Positions 1-10,262 of a DNA stretch of 64,000 bases are shown piece by piece. Under the pieces are notes generated by a model, which did no database searches, had not been told where the DNA came from, and saw only the letters and a list, made by a program, of their open reading frames with translations. The DNA is taken from contig BCJJ01000010.1 of the NCBI GenBank assembly GCA_039545355.1, positions 794,889 through 858,888 of the forward strand, read 5' to 3'. Positions within the stretch are counted from its first letter, which is position 1. Every line of letters starts with the position of its first letter. The DNA is from Trichosporon coremiiforme. Taxonomy: Eukaryota > Basidiomycota > Tremellomycetes > Trichosporonales > Trichosporonaceae. The translations under genes and the position numbers were made by a program.

Positions 1-469
1 CGTACCCCGCTCGACACACGACCAGGACATATCGATCTCCGGCAAGGACAGACATCGCGAGCGTTGGAATCAATTCGACAGAGTTGTTGGAACGGGAGAG
101 ACGGAAATTTTGGACGGTTCGGACGACTGGAGATGGGAGACGTGCGACCACCGACGAAGGCGGACCTGTGATCGTACGCTTTGTGCGGCATTGCAGAGGC
201 CCGTTTGCTCGTTGGAATGGGAGTTGGGAGCTGTGCGTCAAGGAATTGTGACTGCAGGACGGAGGTCTTGACGTTCTGCGCACCTCAGACGACTGTTTCT
301 GCGATCGACCGAACGACATTTCCTGCTCGGCCTGGGGTTGCAGTCCCTTTCTCTGGCAGCGGTCTTCGACTTTCGACTTTCGAGAGACGATTCTCCGCTC
401 GACATCGATGTTCTGTTCCCCGGAGATCATGTCCCAGCTTTCTGTGCCGGAACTGAAGCTAACCCCCAG
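1..469. other. Upstream region of RPL26, no gene assigned
   Basis: No convincing coding exon here. The first codons of the ribosomal protein gene that follows must lie upstream, either in this stretch or before the window, but I cannot place a start codon and donor with confidence. The last bases before 470 (CTAAC then CCCCCAG) form a good branch point plus acceptor, so most of this stretch is probably intron or 5' leader. Confidence 0.5.
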
Positions 470-889
470 GCCTCGCTTCTGACCGCCGCAAGTCCCGCAA
501 GGCTCACTTCTCCGCCTCTTCGGGCGAGAAGCGCAAGATCATGTCCTCTCCTCTCTCCAAGGAGCTCCGCGGCGAGCACGGTGTCAGGTCGATCCCTGTT
601 CGCAAGGACGACGAGGTCCTCATCGTCCGGGGCAAGTACAAGGGACGTGAGGGCAAGGTCACCCAGGTGAGTNNNNNNNCNCNNNCNNNNTNCANGNNNT
701 GCNCNAGCTGACNTACAGGTCTACCGCAAGAAGTGGGTCATCCACGTCGACCGTGTCCACGTTGAGAAGTCCAACGCCGCCACCGCCCCCATCGGCATCC
801 ACCCCTCCAACGTTGTCATCACCACCCTCAAGCTCGACAAGGACCGCAAGGCCATCCTTGAGCGCAAGGGCCGCAAGACCGCGGCTTAA
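470..889 (+). CDS. RPL26: 60S ribosomal protein L26 (uL24), 5' end missing
   Basis: Component of the large ribosomal subunit, near the exit tunnel. Two exons are clear: 470-666 and 719-889. Read from 470 the product continues as ..[13 protein letters not shown], then the family's invariant [28 protein letters not shown], and after the intron [21 protein letters not shown] and [13 protein letters not shown], closing with KTAA. This matches eukaryotic L26 from about residue 9 to the end. The first exon, only a few codons in relatives, was not found. The intron 667-718 carries ambiguous bases, but its GTGAGT donor and CTGAC..CAG end are readable and the joint is in frame. Codons are strongly C/G-ending, as expected for a highly expressed gene. 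Confidence 0.93.
673..709. other. Ambiguous bases (N) inside the RPL26 intron
   Basis: A run of N calls mixed with single called bases lies within the intron. It does not touch coding sequence. It looks like an assembly or polymorphism mask, not a scaffold gap, because the flanking splice signals are intact and the intron is of normal size (52 nt). Confidence 0.9.
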
Positions 890-2452
890 GCGTTTCATCG
901 CATGCGCATGTTAGAGGGCCTGTAGTGGGATGTACCTATGATACACTGGACATTGGAGAGAGCGGAGCGGAACCGGAGTGAGGAGGGAGGATCGAACGGA
1001 GCTGGGCACGAGAAGGAAGTCGCGGAGGGATAAAGGAGGCACTGATATAAGCAACGCGGTACAAGCCAAACTCACAACAGCTCTCAGCCCGTTGAGTCTA
1101 TGGGCTTAGAGGCGAGGCAGGCGAGAAGAGATGAAATGGGCCGAGAGGCCGCGGTAGGCGTGTGCTTGGAGATGAGCGTGGACCGGCGGCTTACGCCAGA
1201 CCAGGCGATATGTCCTCGACGGTACCGAGGGTGCCGGCGCAGTTTGTCAACAGCTATTGCGGCGTGCAACTCCCCGAGGAACGCAACCCCCCCCCCCCCA
1301 GTGGCATGGAGACTAACGTTTCCGCTGGCAACTACGAGTTGAAGCGGGGTATGCGACGACTCTGCTGACGCCCCTCGTCAGCGGCCCACTGGGTTAATCT
1401 GGGAACGCTCGTGGTTGAACCAGGCAACAGCCGCCGGGTTCAGCGCAACTTGGTCTGAACTATTTGTCCGTGTGGCTAGACATGGCAAGATATGTCTGTC
1501 GAATGCAAGTTGTTCGGACAGATGGCATCTGTAGTTGGATTGCATCGAACATCGGACATGCGTTGTCCTAGCTCACGCCGATCGTGCCATTGCCCACGTT
1601 CGCTCCGTTCAGGAGAGATGAAGCTGCTTGGATTGCGGAACAGAGTCCGCAACAACAACCGACGCCTCGGCAGATCGCCAAATGGTCAAGCAACAATCAG
1701 CCTAATGACTTGACCATCACCAGAACTCTCATGTGCCAGACGGGTACGACTGTCGCTAGGAGCGGACACGGCGATATCCTTGGAGCGCTATAGAGCAAGA
1801 GCTAGGGAGTCTATCGGCGAATGGATCAGCTTGGGTCGAGGATATTCGGTCGCCGGTCGCCGGTCAGTCCGCACTCCGCACATCACACAAAGTCGGCGCC
1901 GCAACATCATCAGCACACCAACCCGTCCGCACTTTGACTAGCACGTCGCCGAGCACATGCCGACTCGGCGCTGATCACTACTGCCACTCAGTTGTGGCAA
2001 CTGCTTGTGGAACAGACACGCTCAGACAAGTCATACTTGTAGCATACCGTCCGTTACCTGGTGGACATCATCGATCTTCTAATCACGGCGCTGTCTAAGC
2101 ACTAGCATGACAATGATTGTTCCCATCACCAGTCAACAGTTCTCACTGTGCCGCAGTCGACGGAGACGCGGACGTTACCGGCTGCACTCTCCCTTATGCC
2201 ACACATTCGCACCAGAGACAATGGGCCGATGTTAATGTTTCCCCCTCGCTCGTCGCTCGTCTCGCTCGGAGGCATGCCGCGCCACAGTTGCACTGCCGAC
2301 TGCCGTGGCAGTGTTGTACGGCTTCGAGCCAATCTTATCACGGAGATCACGAATGACAGTGGATTCATGCGCATTCAGCGGAGACAGGCCTCTGCCCCAG
2401 GACAGGCGGCACATCTTGGTGCCGTACTCCCAAAACTTCGACCTCAAAAGGC

Positions 2453-2506
2453 CGGCGTGCAGTCGGCGTGCAGTCGGCTTGCAGTCGGCTGTCGGCTGTC
2501 GGCTGT
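2453..2506. repeat. Short tandem repeat, GTGCAGTCGGC-type units
   Basis: Imperfect copies of TGCAGTCGGC/TTGCAGTCGGC followed by three GTCGGCT units in a row. Direct tandem copies are visible by eye. No coding role is apparent. Confidence 0.75.
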
Positions 2507-3130
2507 CTTCGAGACCACCGGCTGATGGGGAACGTACCTCTCGGCTACAGCTGTCCTTGTGTCCTCGTGTCTTCGTATCCTCGCGCCCCTGCCTCCTTAC
2601 TGACCTTGCTACACCCTCGTCGGGCCGTTAACGGCGCCGACAGGCGAGGCAAACACGTTGTCTGTTCGCGCTGTTCACGACACGCAAGTAGTGCTTGACG
2701 ATGTGCCACTCCCCACGAGCCAGCCACAAAATCGGTCTTCAACAGTCCAGATTCGAAGATTTCCGGACCCGTCTTGGCCACTTGGCTTGGCCGCCCCGCG
2801 TCTAACCGGGTGCCGATCGGCAGCGCACGGTAGCAACTAGAGTAGCACCCACCCTGCCCAACCTGGCCAGCCCTTGGCTCTAACACTAAGCGAGCTTTCT
2901 GGCAGATCACCCAATACGTTGCCTGCTTCCCCATGCCGGCAAACTCTACTTTGCACGCTCGCGCACTCACGCATTTGCGTGCTGGCATGCTGGGTGAGCA
3001 CCATTGCAGCAAAGGAACGCGGAGCGGTCCAACTGCAGCTCGCATTCGAGCGGGACTGTGGCGCCGGGCGTCTGTGGCTGCCTCCTTGAGCTCACGGCAC
3101 GGCACGGCAGAGCAGGGCAGTGGCGCCGAG

Positions 3131-3212
3131 TTCAGGCGAGTTCAGGCTGTTCAGGCTCTGCACGCTTTGCGGGCTTTGCAGGCTTTGCAGGCACTGCAGG
3201 CTCTGCAGGCTC
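3131..3212. repeat. Imperfect tandem repeat of about 9 nt (CTTTGCAGG-like)
   Basis: Consecutive TTCAGGC, then CTTTGCAGG, CACTGCAGG and CTCTGCAGG units in direct orientation. Low-complexity minisatellite in the spacer. Confidence 0.75.
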
Positions 3213-3920
3213 CAATGGCGTACCGGCGTCCTGGCTGGCGTTGGGGCGTGCACTCTTCTGTTCTTTGGGCAGACGCCACATTGTTTCTTGCATGCTTTCG
3301 GTAGCTTGCATCGATGTATCCAATATTGCTCTGGACTAGGCCGTGGAAAGTGGAAAGCTGGACGATAGGACTTGGCGTATTTGAAAGTGGACTGTATAGA
3401 TTTCGCAAAATGCACTATGCTGGCTGGCCGGGCTGCGCTCGGCAATGCTCGCAATGTCTGTCTGGTGCACGGCTCTGAAGCACAGTCGTTTTTTGAGTAC
3501 AGGAACCAGGCACGGAGTGTGCTGTGGCCCTGTCCCTTAGCTGAGGCTCACTGACACTGGTCACTGGTCGCCTGGGCTCGATGACCCCAGGCGCTGCAGG
3601 CGTTGGGCTCTTGGGCGCTCAGGCGTTCGTTCGTTGCATCGAGGCTCTGGCTCATAGTCCGGGTCGTCAGTGGGCCAGGCCGTACGCGGACCCACCACAG
3701 AGCGCAACTACAGCTTACTATACTGTTAGCTATACTGCTAGCAACTCGCGCTCACCGCTCCGCCAAGCAGGCACTCCACTCGCTGCTCTCGCCTCGCAAC
3801 TCGCAGTCACAAGTCGCAGTCGCAAGCTCCGTCCTCATCAACGTCGTCGTAACACCATCCCTCTCACTCTCGACACTTCGACAACCCTCAATCCTTCAAC
3901 CCTACGCCCGACGTGCACGC

Positions 3921-4120
3921 GCACACTCCCGCTCACACTCACACTCACATTTACACTCACACCCACACTCGCCCCCCACATCCACCCCCTTACCAACCCC
4001 GCCATTCCACCAATCCTCGACTTGCACACCGCCCCGACTCATCCTTCCTTCCTCCATCACCCACACGTCCACACGCCCACACGCCCACACCTCACACCCA
4101 CCCACACCTCACACACGCTC
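3921..4120. repeat. CACTCA/CACACC low-complexity tract in the 5' leader
   Basis: Pyrimidine-plus-A tract with repeated CACTCA (3921-3970) and CACACGCC/CACACC units (about 4065-4120), about 460 bp upstream of the next start codon. A similar CACTCA run lies upstream of the AGC kinase gene at 40473-40497. Confidence 0.8.
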
Positions 4121-4581
4121 CTCCCCCCTTCCTTCCCGATCACTCCGACCACATCATGAACTAGACTCCAGTGCAACCTTTTCCTCTCACGTTGCGGCCC
4201 TCGACGATCTTCTCCCCTACGACTTTGACAGCCTGACCACCCCCTTCCCCCCTTCGTTCCGGACACGGACACTATCGCTTACACCTATTTCGTTCCGCTA
4301 CCTGCATTGCATTATCACGTATACGACATACGATTCCCAAGCTTGCTCGGCACCGACTGCAACTGTAAACCCGTATCCCGAACCCCTTCATCCCCATATC
4401 CGAACGGCTCGCACTGGTGACCCCGTGCAAGACCTGTCTCACATCATTTTTACCCCGAACCTTCGACCTGGCGCTCGTCTGCTCGTCTGCTCGTTTCCTT
4501 CCACCGCCGCCAACGCCAACGCCCATCGACACCAGCTTTGAGCATTGTCAGATCTCTTGGGTTCGTCCATTGAACTGAACA

Positions 4582-7311
4582 ATGACTCAAGGTCGCGACA
4601 ATGCCGGTGCGTCTGGCGCGTCCGCGTCCGCGTCCAGTGCGCCGGCCGCAGCGCCCGCAGCGCCCGCAGGTGTCGCTGGCGCAAAGACCTCTGCGGCCTC
4701 TGCTTCGGACACCGTGTCGAGGGCAGAGTACACTGCGCTCGAGTCGCGGTTAGCTGCGGCTGAGGCGACCATCGCCGCGCTGCAGAGCAAGCTCGCGGCC
4801 GTCGAGGGACCTGCTTCCGACACCAAAGCGGTGCCCACCGGCAAGCCCGCCGCGCTCGGCAAGTCGCCCTCCGGCTCGTCGGCCCTCGCGCCCCCCTCGA
4901 CGAACGCGTCTGGACCTGGGAGCAACGCGGCCTGGGGCTCGAACGCTTCGGGCGCCTCGAGTATCCCGTCCAGTGCATCGGGGTCCGTGGCCCGCACGCC
5001 CCCTGCACCATCGGAGGCGAGCGAGGTGTCGATCGCCGCGCTCACGCAGCAGGTCGCTGCGCTCTCGACGAGCGTCGCACAGCTGCAGCGTCTGCAGACG
5101 CAGTCCATGGTCGTGCCCTTGAACGGGCACCCTTCCCACCCGTCCCACCCGCACCAGCACCAGCACCAGCACCAGGGCGCTCTGCACCAGCAAATGCGCA
5201 TGCCGCCCCCTCCACCGCTCGACACAAACCTCGGCAATCTCCCAAGCATGGCGCACTCTGGACACTCTGGGCACTCTGCGCATCCCGTCACAAGTCCTTT
5301 CCCGCAGCAGGGATTCCTCGGCGGCACACCCGGACCCCGGACGCCGATCAGCCGCCCGTTCTCGGGCGCGATGTCCGCAGACGACAAGTGGGGTGCGCCG
5401 GGGCAGGGTCCAGGCAGCCGCGGCGGCGCCGGAGGCGGCCAGTGGAACTCCCAGGGCCCTATCATCCAGACGAACGGCATCAACAGCATGAACAACAATA
5501 TTGGCAGCGGCGCCGCAGCCCCCGGCGCAGGCATCGTCGTCACAAAGTGGGAGCACTTAAACCTGAAAGTCGAGCTTCTCCGCTCGATCTCGAAGTATGG
5601 GTGAGTTAAGAGATGTTGATCGTAACTGACAGTTCTAGTATCGGCCCCCCGAACAAGATCCAGGCTCGCGTCCTCCCGTTCATGCTTAGGGGCTCGGACA
5701 TTATCGCCCAGGCGCCGCCTACCCAGGAGCGCACCATCTCCTAGTGAGTTTGCCAAGCTGTTAGTCGAGTAGCCAACTGACATACAGCGTGATTCCCGCT
5801 CTGCAGCTGTGTCTGACGCTTCCCCCGCCGCAGGGGCCCTACCGTGGACCGGCCGTGATCATCATCACTACGACGGTCGACCAGGCGACGCAGTGCCACA
5901 AGCGTGAGTAACCTAGCTGTCAACGAGAGGCCGCCAGCTGACCCACAGTCGTTGGCAATGTCGGAGGACCCCTTGGCGTGCGCGCGGCGCTCGCGGCCGG
6001 TGCGGCCGGCTCCAGCGGGCTGCCAAACGAGCTTGCCGCGATGCAGCGCGACCAGATCCAGATCCTGATCGGTACGCCAGCCAAGGTGAACGAAGTCATG
6101 AACATGCGTGGCGGGCTGTCTGGAGCGGACTGCCGTCTCCTGATCTTGGACGAGGTGGACCAATTAATCGCGCGCAACCTGTACGAGAACGTTTTGAACA
6201 TTGCGCGTCTGCTTCCGTCGCCGCGGCGTTCTGGCCCGGGACTCACGCCGGGCCCCACGCCCTTCTCCCCCGTCGTCGGCAGTCCGTACGACGGCGGGCA
6301 GCAGTCGCCCTTCAACCCGCAGAGCAAGACGCCGTTCCCCGCTGCACAGAACTCGCGCTTCAGTACCCCGGGACCGGGCGCGACGCCAACATCCCCCACG
6401 CCCCCGATCGAGAGGCAGACGTGCCTCTTCTCGAACACGATCCCAACCGACGTCATCAACTTCTCCCAGTCGCTGCAGGTGCGCGACCCGGTGCGCGTCC
6501 TAGTGCGCCGGGAGGGCGCGACGAACTCGCAAGAGTCTGTGAGCAGCGTCACACCAGGCGTAAACCTGAAGCATACGTACGTGTACCTGACGATCACGGG
6601 GAGTGCGCGGAGCGAGGAGTCCTCAGAGTCCGGGCCCGGAACCATCGGCTCTGGTCGTAATCCCGGAGCGACTCTGAGCGAGGAAGCAACCCGCGCAAAG
6701 GAGTACAAGCTCGACATGCTCGTAAAGATGCTCGACGACTATCCCCTCTGGCAGGCCATCATCCACGTGGGCACGCACGCGATGCTGGAAGCGGTGCTCT
6801 ACAAGCTCGGCTCTCGGCAATGGGAAACACTGTATCTGAGCTCCGAGATGCCGCCGCAGCAACGCAAAGCCGTTTTGGCACAGTGGAGGATGAGCGTGCC
6901 GGGCTCCGGGCCGCGATTCCTCGTCTGCTTTGACGTGACCCCGAAACCGCCCGATATCCCCTGGACGCCGCTCGTGATCAACTTTGACCTGCCGAGGAGC
7001 GTGGAGGGGTACGCCCTCCGTGCTGCCGCCGCCGTGCCCCAGACTCCGAGGCAGGGCCAGGTCACGCACGTCAATGGCGTCATCGTGTCTTTCGTCCAGG
7101 CGGCGGGTGGAGACGTCGAGATGCTCCGTAGTACGGAGTGCGCGTATAGGTTTAAGGTGAGTGAGCGCCCCGAGCAAGAAAACGAGGGGTGCGAAGTGAG
7201 AGAGAGAGAGCGAGGACCGCGACGGCCACTGAGCCCCGAGCTAGTTGAGAGAAGAGTTAACATCAGTCCGCCGAGATCCCGACTGTGTTCCACGACCTGT
7301 TCCAGCACTAA
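4582..7311 (+). CDS. eIF4A/FAL1-like DEAD-box protein with degenerate catalytic motifs
   Basis: Five exons, 4582-5600, 5639-5743, 5788-5903, 5949-7156 and 7267-7311, give 830 residues with every joint in frame. Residues 1-310 are low-complexity (Ala/Ser/Pro, a coiled coil near 47-75, a His/Gln tract). From about 318 the chain follows eIF4A: Q motif (LLRSISKYG..IQARVLP), then AQAPPTQERT where motif I (AQxGxGKT) should be, TPAKV for TPGR, LILDEVDQL for DEAD, SNT for SAT, and ...NFDLPRSVEGY followed by LRAAAAVPQ in place of HRIGRxGR. The P-loop lysine, SAT and the arginine fingers are gone, so ATPase and helicase activity are unlikely. It may be a binding scaffold or regulator of translation or RNA. 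A Ser/Gly/Pro-rich insert lies between the two RecA-like halves. The open frame is intact, so I read it as a pseudo-enzyme and not a pseudogene. Confidence 0.88.
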
Positions 7312-8039
7312 TCGCAAGTCTCCCAATCCACAACCCAACAACTATCCTCATCAACCAAGCAAACGTCATTTTTTCACTTTTTGTCACTCTATATACTCTC
7401 ATAAGTTCTCTCACAAATCTCACAACACACTCATAACACCCCCATACGTCCCTGGAGCGCAGGAGCGACGGAGGGGGGTGCTCGTACACCTTTGCGTCAT
7501 GCATGTAGCTGTATCTTGTGCTTTGCTCGTGGGTCCCACATTTGAGAACGGTGAAGGAAGGAAGGGGAGCGAGGGGGGCGCGGTGAAGAAATGGGGTGGA
7601 GGGGAGAGGGGAGAGGGAAGAGGAGCGAGGAGCGAGGAGCGGGGGAGTGTAGAAGGGCCTAACGGGGCTACCGTGGGAGGCAGAGATAGTGGCGAGCAGC
7701 ATCTCCGATCGACCTGACGCTTGACATGGACACCAGAGGCAACAGCACTGGGTTGGTTCTGCCGAAGCATGGTCCAAGTCTGAACTGCCACTCAACCTCG
7801 ACCACGACCACTACCACTGCGCTGACAGACTGCTCGTGATGGGTTGGCACTCATTAAACACTATTCATAACTACTCAAAGCCAAAGTCTACTTCCCTCCG
7901 CTGCCCAACCCACACCTCCTTCCTACCTCCTCCTGCTCCTCCTCTCTGCTAGCACAGCCGACCGCGCGCTGATGCGCTCCGGGCCCAGAGCATCTCGCAC
8001 CTCGCACCTCTCCCCTGCCGCTTCGCGCTCGGGTCGAGC
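7312..8039. other. Convergent spacer
   Basis: Lies between the 3' ends of the eIF4A-like gene (plus) and the Bim1 gene (minus). Contains an AT-rich stretch (about 7320-7440) fitting a 3' UTR and polyadenylation zone, and a G/A-rich purine tract (about 7555-7660). No gene seen. Confidence 0.6.
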
Positions 8040-9639
8040 TTAGAACGTCTCATCATCCAGCAGCTCCCCCTCCTCGCCCTCAGGCACCTCGAACCCTTCC
8101 TCGGTCTGGTACAGGATCTCCTGGATCTTGGCGAGCGTATCCCGTTCCTGCTCGTCGACGTCTTCGAGGTTGATGCGCTCGCCGACGATGAGCTCGATAC
8201 TGCGGAGTTCTAATGTTAGCGAGACGGACGTCGAGTGACGCGCCAAACGGGCGGAACGAAATGGCGGCGGGCGGGCATTGCGCGGCGCCCAGTGGATCCA
8301 TGCCAACAGGAAGAGTGACTTTCGGACCACTCGACCCCCAGCAGCTGGAGTCTGGGCAAAACTTCGGCTGGCTAAACCCATGGCTGCTCGCCCTCGTGTG
8401 CATGCCGGCGGCGCGCACACTCGTACTCACTGGCAAAGTAAAAGTCACGCTCCTTCTCGAGCCCCTCGCACGTGGACTGGAGCTCGTTGACCTGGGCGTT
8501 GAGGTGCTGGATCTGCGCGTTGCTAGCGGCGCTGGTGGAGCGGGACGCGGCGGGGCCACCGGCGGATGCGAGGCTGGGGCGGCCGGACGCGACGCGCGCC
8601 GTGGGACCGCGCGACGGTGGTGTCGGCGCGGCGCGGTGGCCGCCGGCACGCTCCACCGCGTTGTACTCCTCTCCGCGCGAGTTCGAGTCCCAGTACTTCT
8701 TCATCCACTGCAGGAACTCGAGGTTGTCCTGCATCTTGCACTTGACGAGGCGCTCGACGGGAATCGGCTGTAGCGAGCGTTAGCGAACGGAAGCCAATGA
8801 AGGACCGCGGCGAGGCCGCGAAGCGGCTGAGCTGGCGAGCAGCGGAGCATCTCAGTGATGCTGGGTACTCGCCAATCCTAGCCAGCTCCGTGGCTCTGGC
8901 CATTTCGCCGCACTCACCTTCGGAATACGATGTTTCGTGAACGCCTTCTGCAGAATCTTAAAGTTGTCCAGGTACTCGTACTCCATCTTTGCGTTCAACT
9001 TGAGGCGGCTCATGGGCAGGTCGCCGTAGATCGAGTCGAGGATCTGGTATCAGTTTGGCTGACCACAATAGGGCGTGCAAGGCCGGCGGCTGGTGTTTTG
9101 GCCACTCTGGCATCCCGACAGACTCTGCGCTCGTACTATCGAGGTCGAGCTCTGGCCGAAGCGCGGACCAGGAGCGGTGGAGATGTCCCTCTTGGGGAGA
9201 TGCGCAACTTCTTGAAGCGCAGAGCTCATCTTCGCCGCACGGTTCGGGCCCAGCCGCTCGCCTTCGGCTGGCAGACTCACCTGGCAGTAGATGATACCCT
9301 TGCCGCACTCCTCGACCTTCTGGATGACATTGGGCGCGAGCAGCTCGTTAAGCCATGCTAAGAGCTCGCCACGGGCTGGGCGTTAGCTGTCACTCTCGAT
9401 ATGATAGCTGGTGGTGAGGAAGGAGTGTGTGCCTAGCGGTGAGGGAAGACCCGAGCTTGCCGGCGGTCGAGGGCGCAGGGGTCTAAGCGATGGGCGGTGT
9501 GGGCTGCGGCCACGGCGATGGTCACCGTTACATCGGCAGCGTCCTCGGCAACGATGACAGTAAACACCTCGCTGTCCAGAGTGGCAAGCTGTGCCAGGAC
9601 AAGTCAGCGTCACTTACATTCTCCGGTGTAGACGGACAT
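8040..9639 (-). CDS. BIM1: Microtubule plus-end tracking protein EB1/Bim1/Mal3
   Basis: Binds growing microtubule ends and recruits other tip proteins. Five exons on the minus strand: 9618-9639, 9281-9375, 8918-9043, 8431-8767 and 8040-8209. They join in frame to 249 residues, near the size of animal EB1 (about 268). The N-terminal calponin-homology domain (1-125) shows MSVYTGESRGELLAWLNELL, then IIYCQILDSIYGD, KMEYEYLDNFKILQKAF and LEFLQWMKKYWD. A Pro/Ser linker follows, then the EB-type coiled coil (IQHLNAQVNELQ, RDFYFAKLRSIELI). The last residues are acidic and end DDETF, like the ETF tail that binds CAP-Gly proteins in budding yeast Bim1. The first exon holds only seven codons plus one base. 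Tail-to-tail with the eIF4A-like gene. Confidence 0.95.
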
Positions 9640-10262
9640 GGTCGCGGGCGGTGCTTGTAGCTGGCGGTGGTTGTGGTTGTGATGAGGAGGGGAGGGGAGA
9701 GGAGGGGGTGAAGTCGAGTTGTCAGTCGTGGACGTCGACGGGGAAGCGAAAGTAGGGATAGGGAGAGGGCTGAAGTATTGTTGAATGCGTAAAGAGCCTC
9801 AGTAAGGAGAGAGGGGTGTATTGATTTCGAGACGGGCCAAGTAATTGCGACCGAGCTGTACCGCTGCGCTGACGAGGACAACACGGAGACCGCTCGACTC
9901 TCCTAGCACGACGCGACCGAGCCGATTGCATGCTTGCACTGGACGTGTTTGGTCCCGCTCGATCACGCCCTGACCATGTGGTCAAGGCACGGACCGTCGC
10001 CATCGGTGCCCGTCATGAGCACGGCGCAGCGGTGCCAAGTAGTCTATGTTCTGCATACTCGTCCAGATTCACAACGAAGAGTGCGAAGCTAATGCAGATT
10101 GTTGATGCACACGCGCACGAAGATATCAGTCGCGCACACTGGAGCGTAAGCAGAGCGCCGCAAGAGCCAGACCACGCCCGAGAAACCAAATCGCATTATC
10201 TCTATGACCTAAAATATGAACCCTCTAACCTCTCTCTGACCCAGTCTCTCGAGTCTAAGAGT
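9640..10262. other. Spacer between Bim1 start and MFS gene end
   Basis: Promoter region for the Bim1 gene plus 3' flank of the transporter gene. The leader just above the Bim1 start is C/T-rich on its sense strand. No gene seen. Confidence 0.6.

Larger units (their letters stand above)
890..4581. other. Long spacer without a supported gene
   Basis: About 3.7 kb between RPL26 and the eIF4A-like gene. Open frames occur on both strands but none has family resemblance, consistent C/G-ending codons or believable exon joints. The distal part (about 3840-4540) is pyrimidine-rich with CACTCA-type repeats and reads like the promoter and 5' leader of the next gene. Short imperfect repeats are listed separately. 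Confidence 0.6.

Noticed and set aside
429..469. ATG at 429 as start of RPL26
   Set aside because: It reads MSQLSVPEL.., unlike any L26 N-terminus, and the frame is not that of the exon. A branch point and acceptor lie between.
3603..4541. Plus-strand open frame of 312 codons (His/Ser/Pro-rich)
   Set aside because: Arises from the CACTCA/CACACC leader repeat. Other frames are equally open and no start context or homology supports it.
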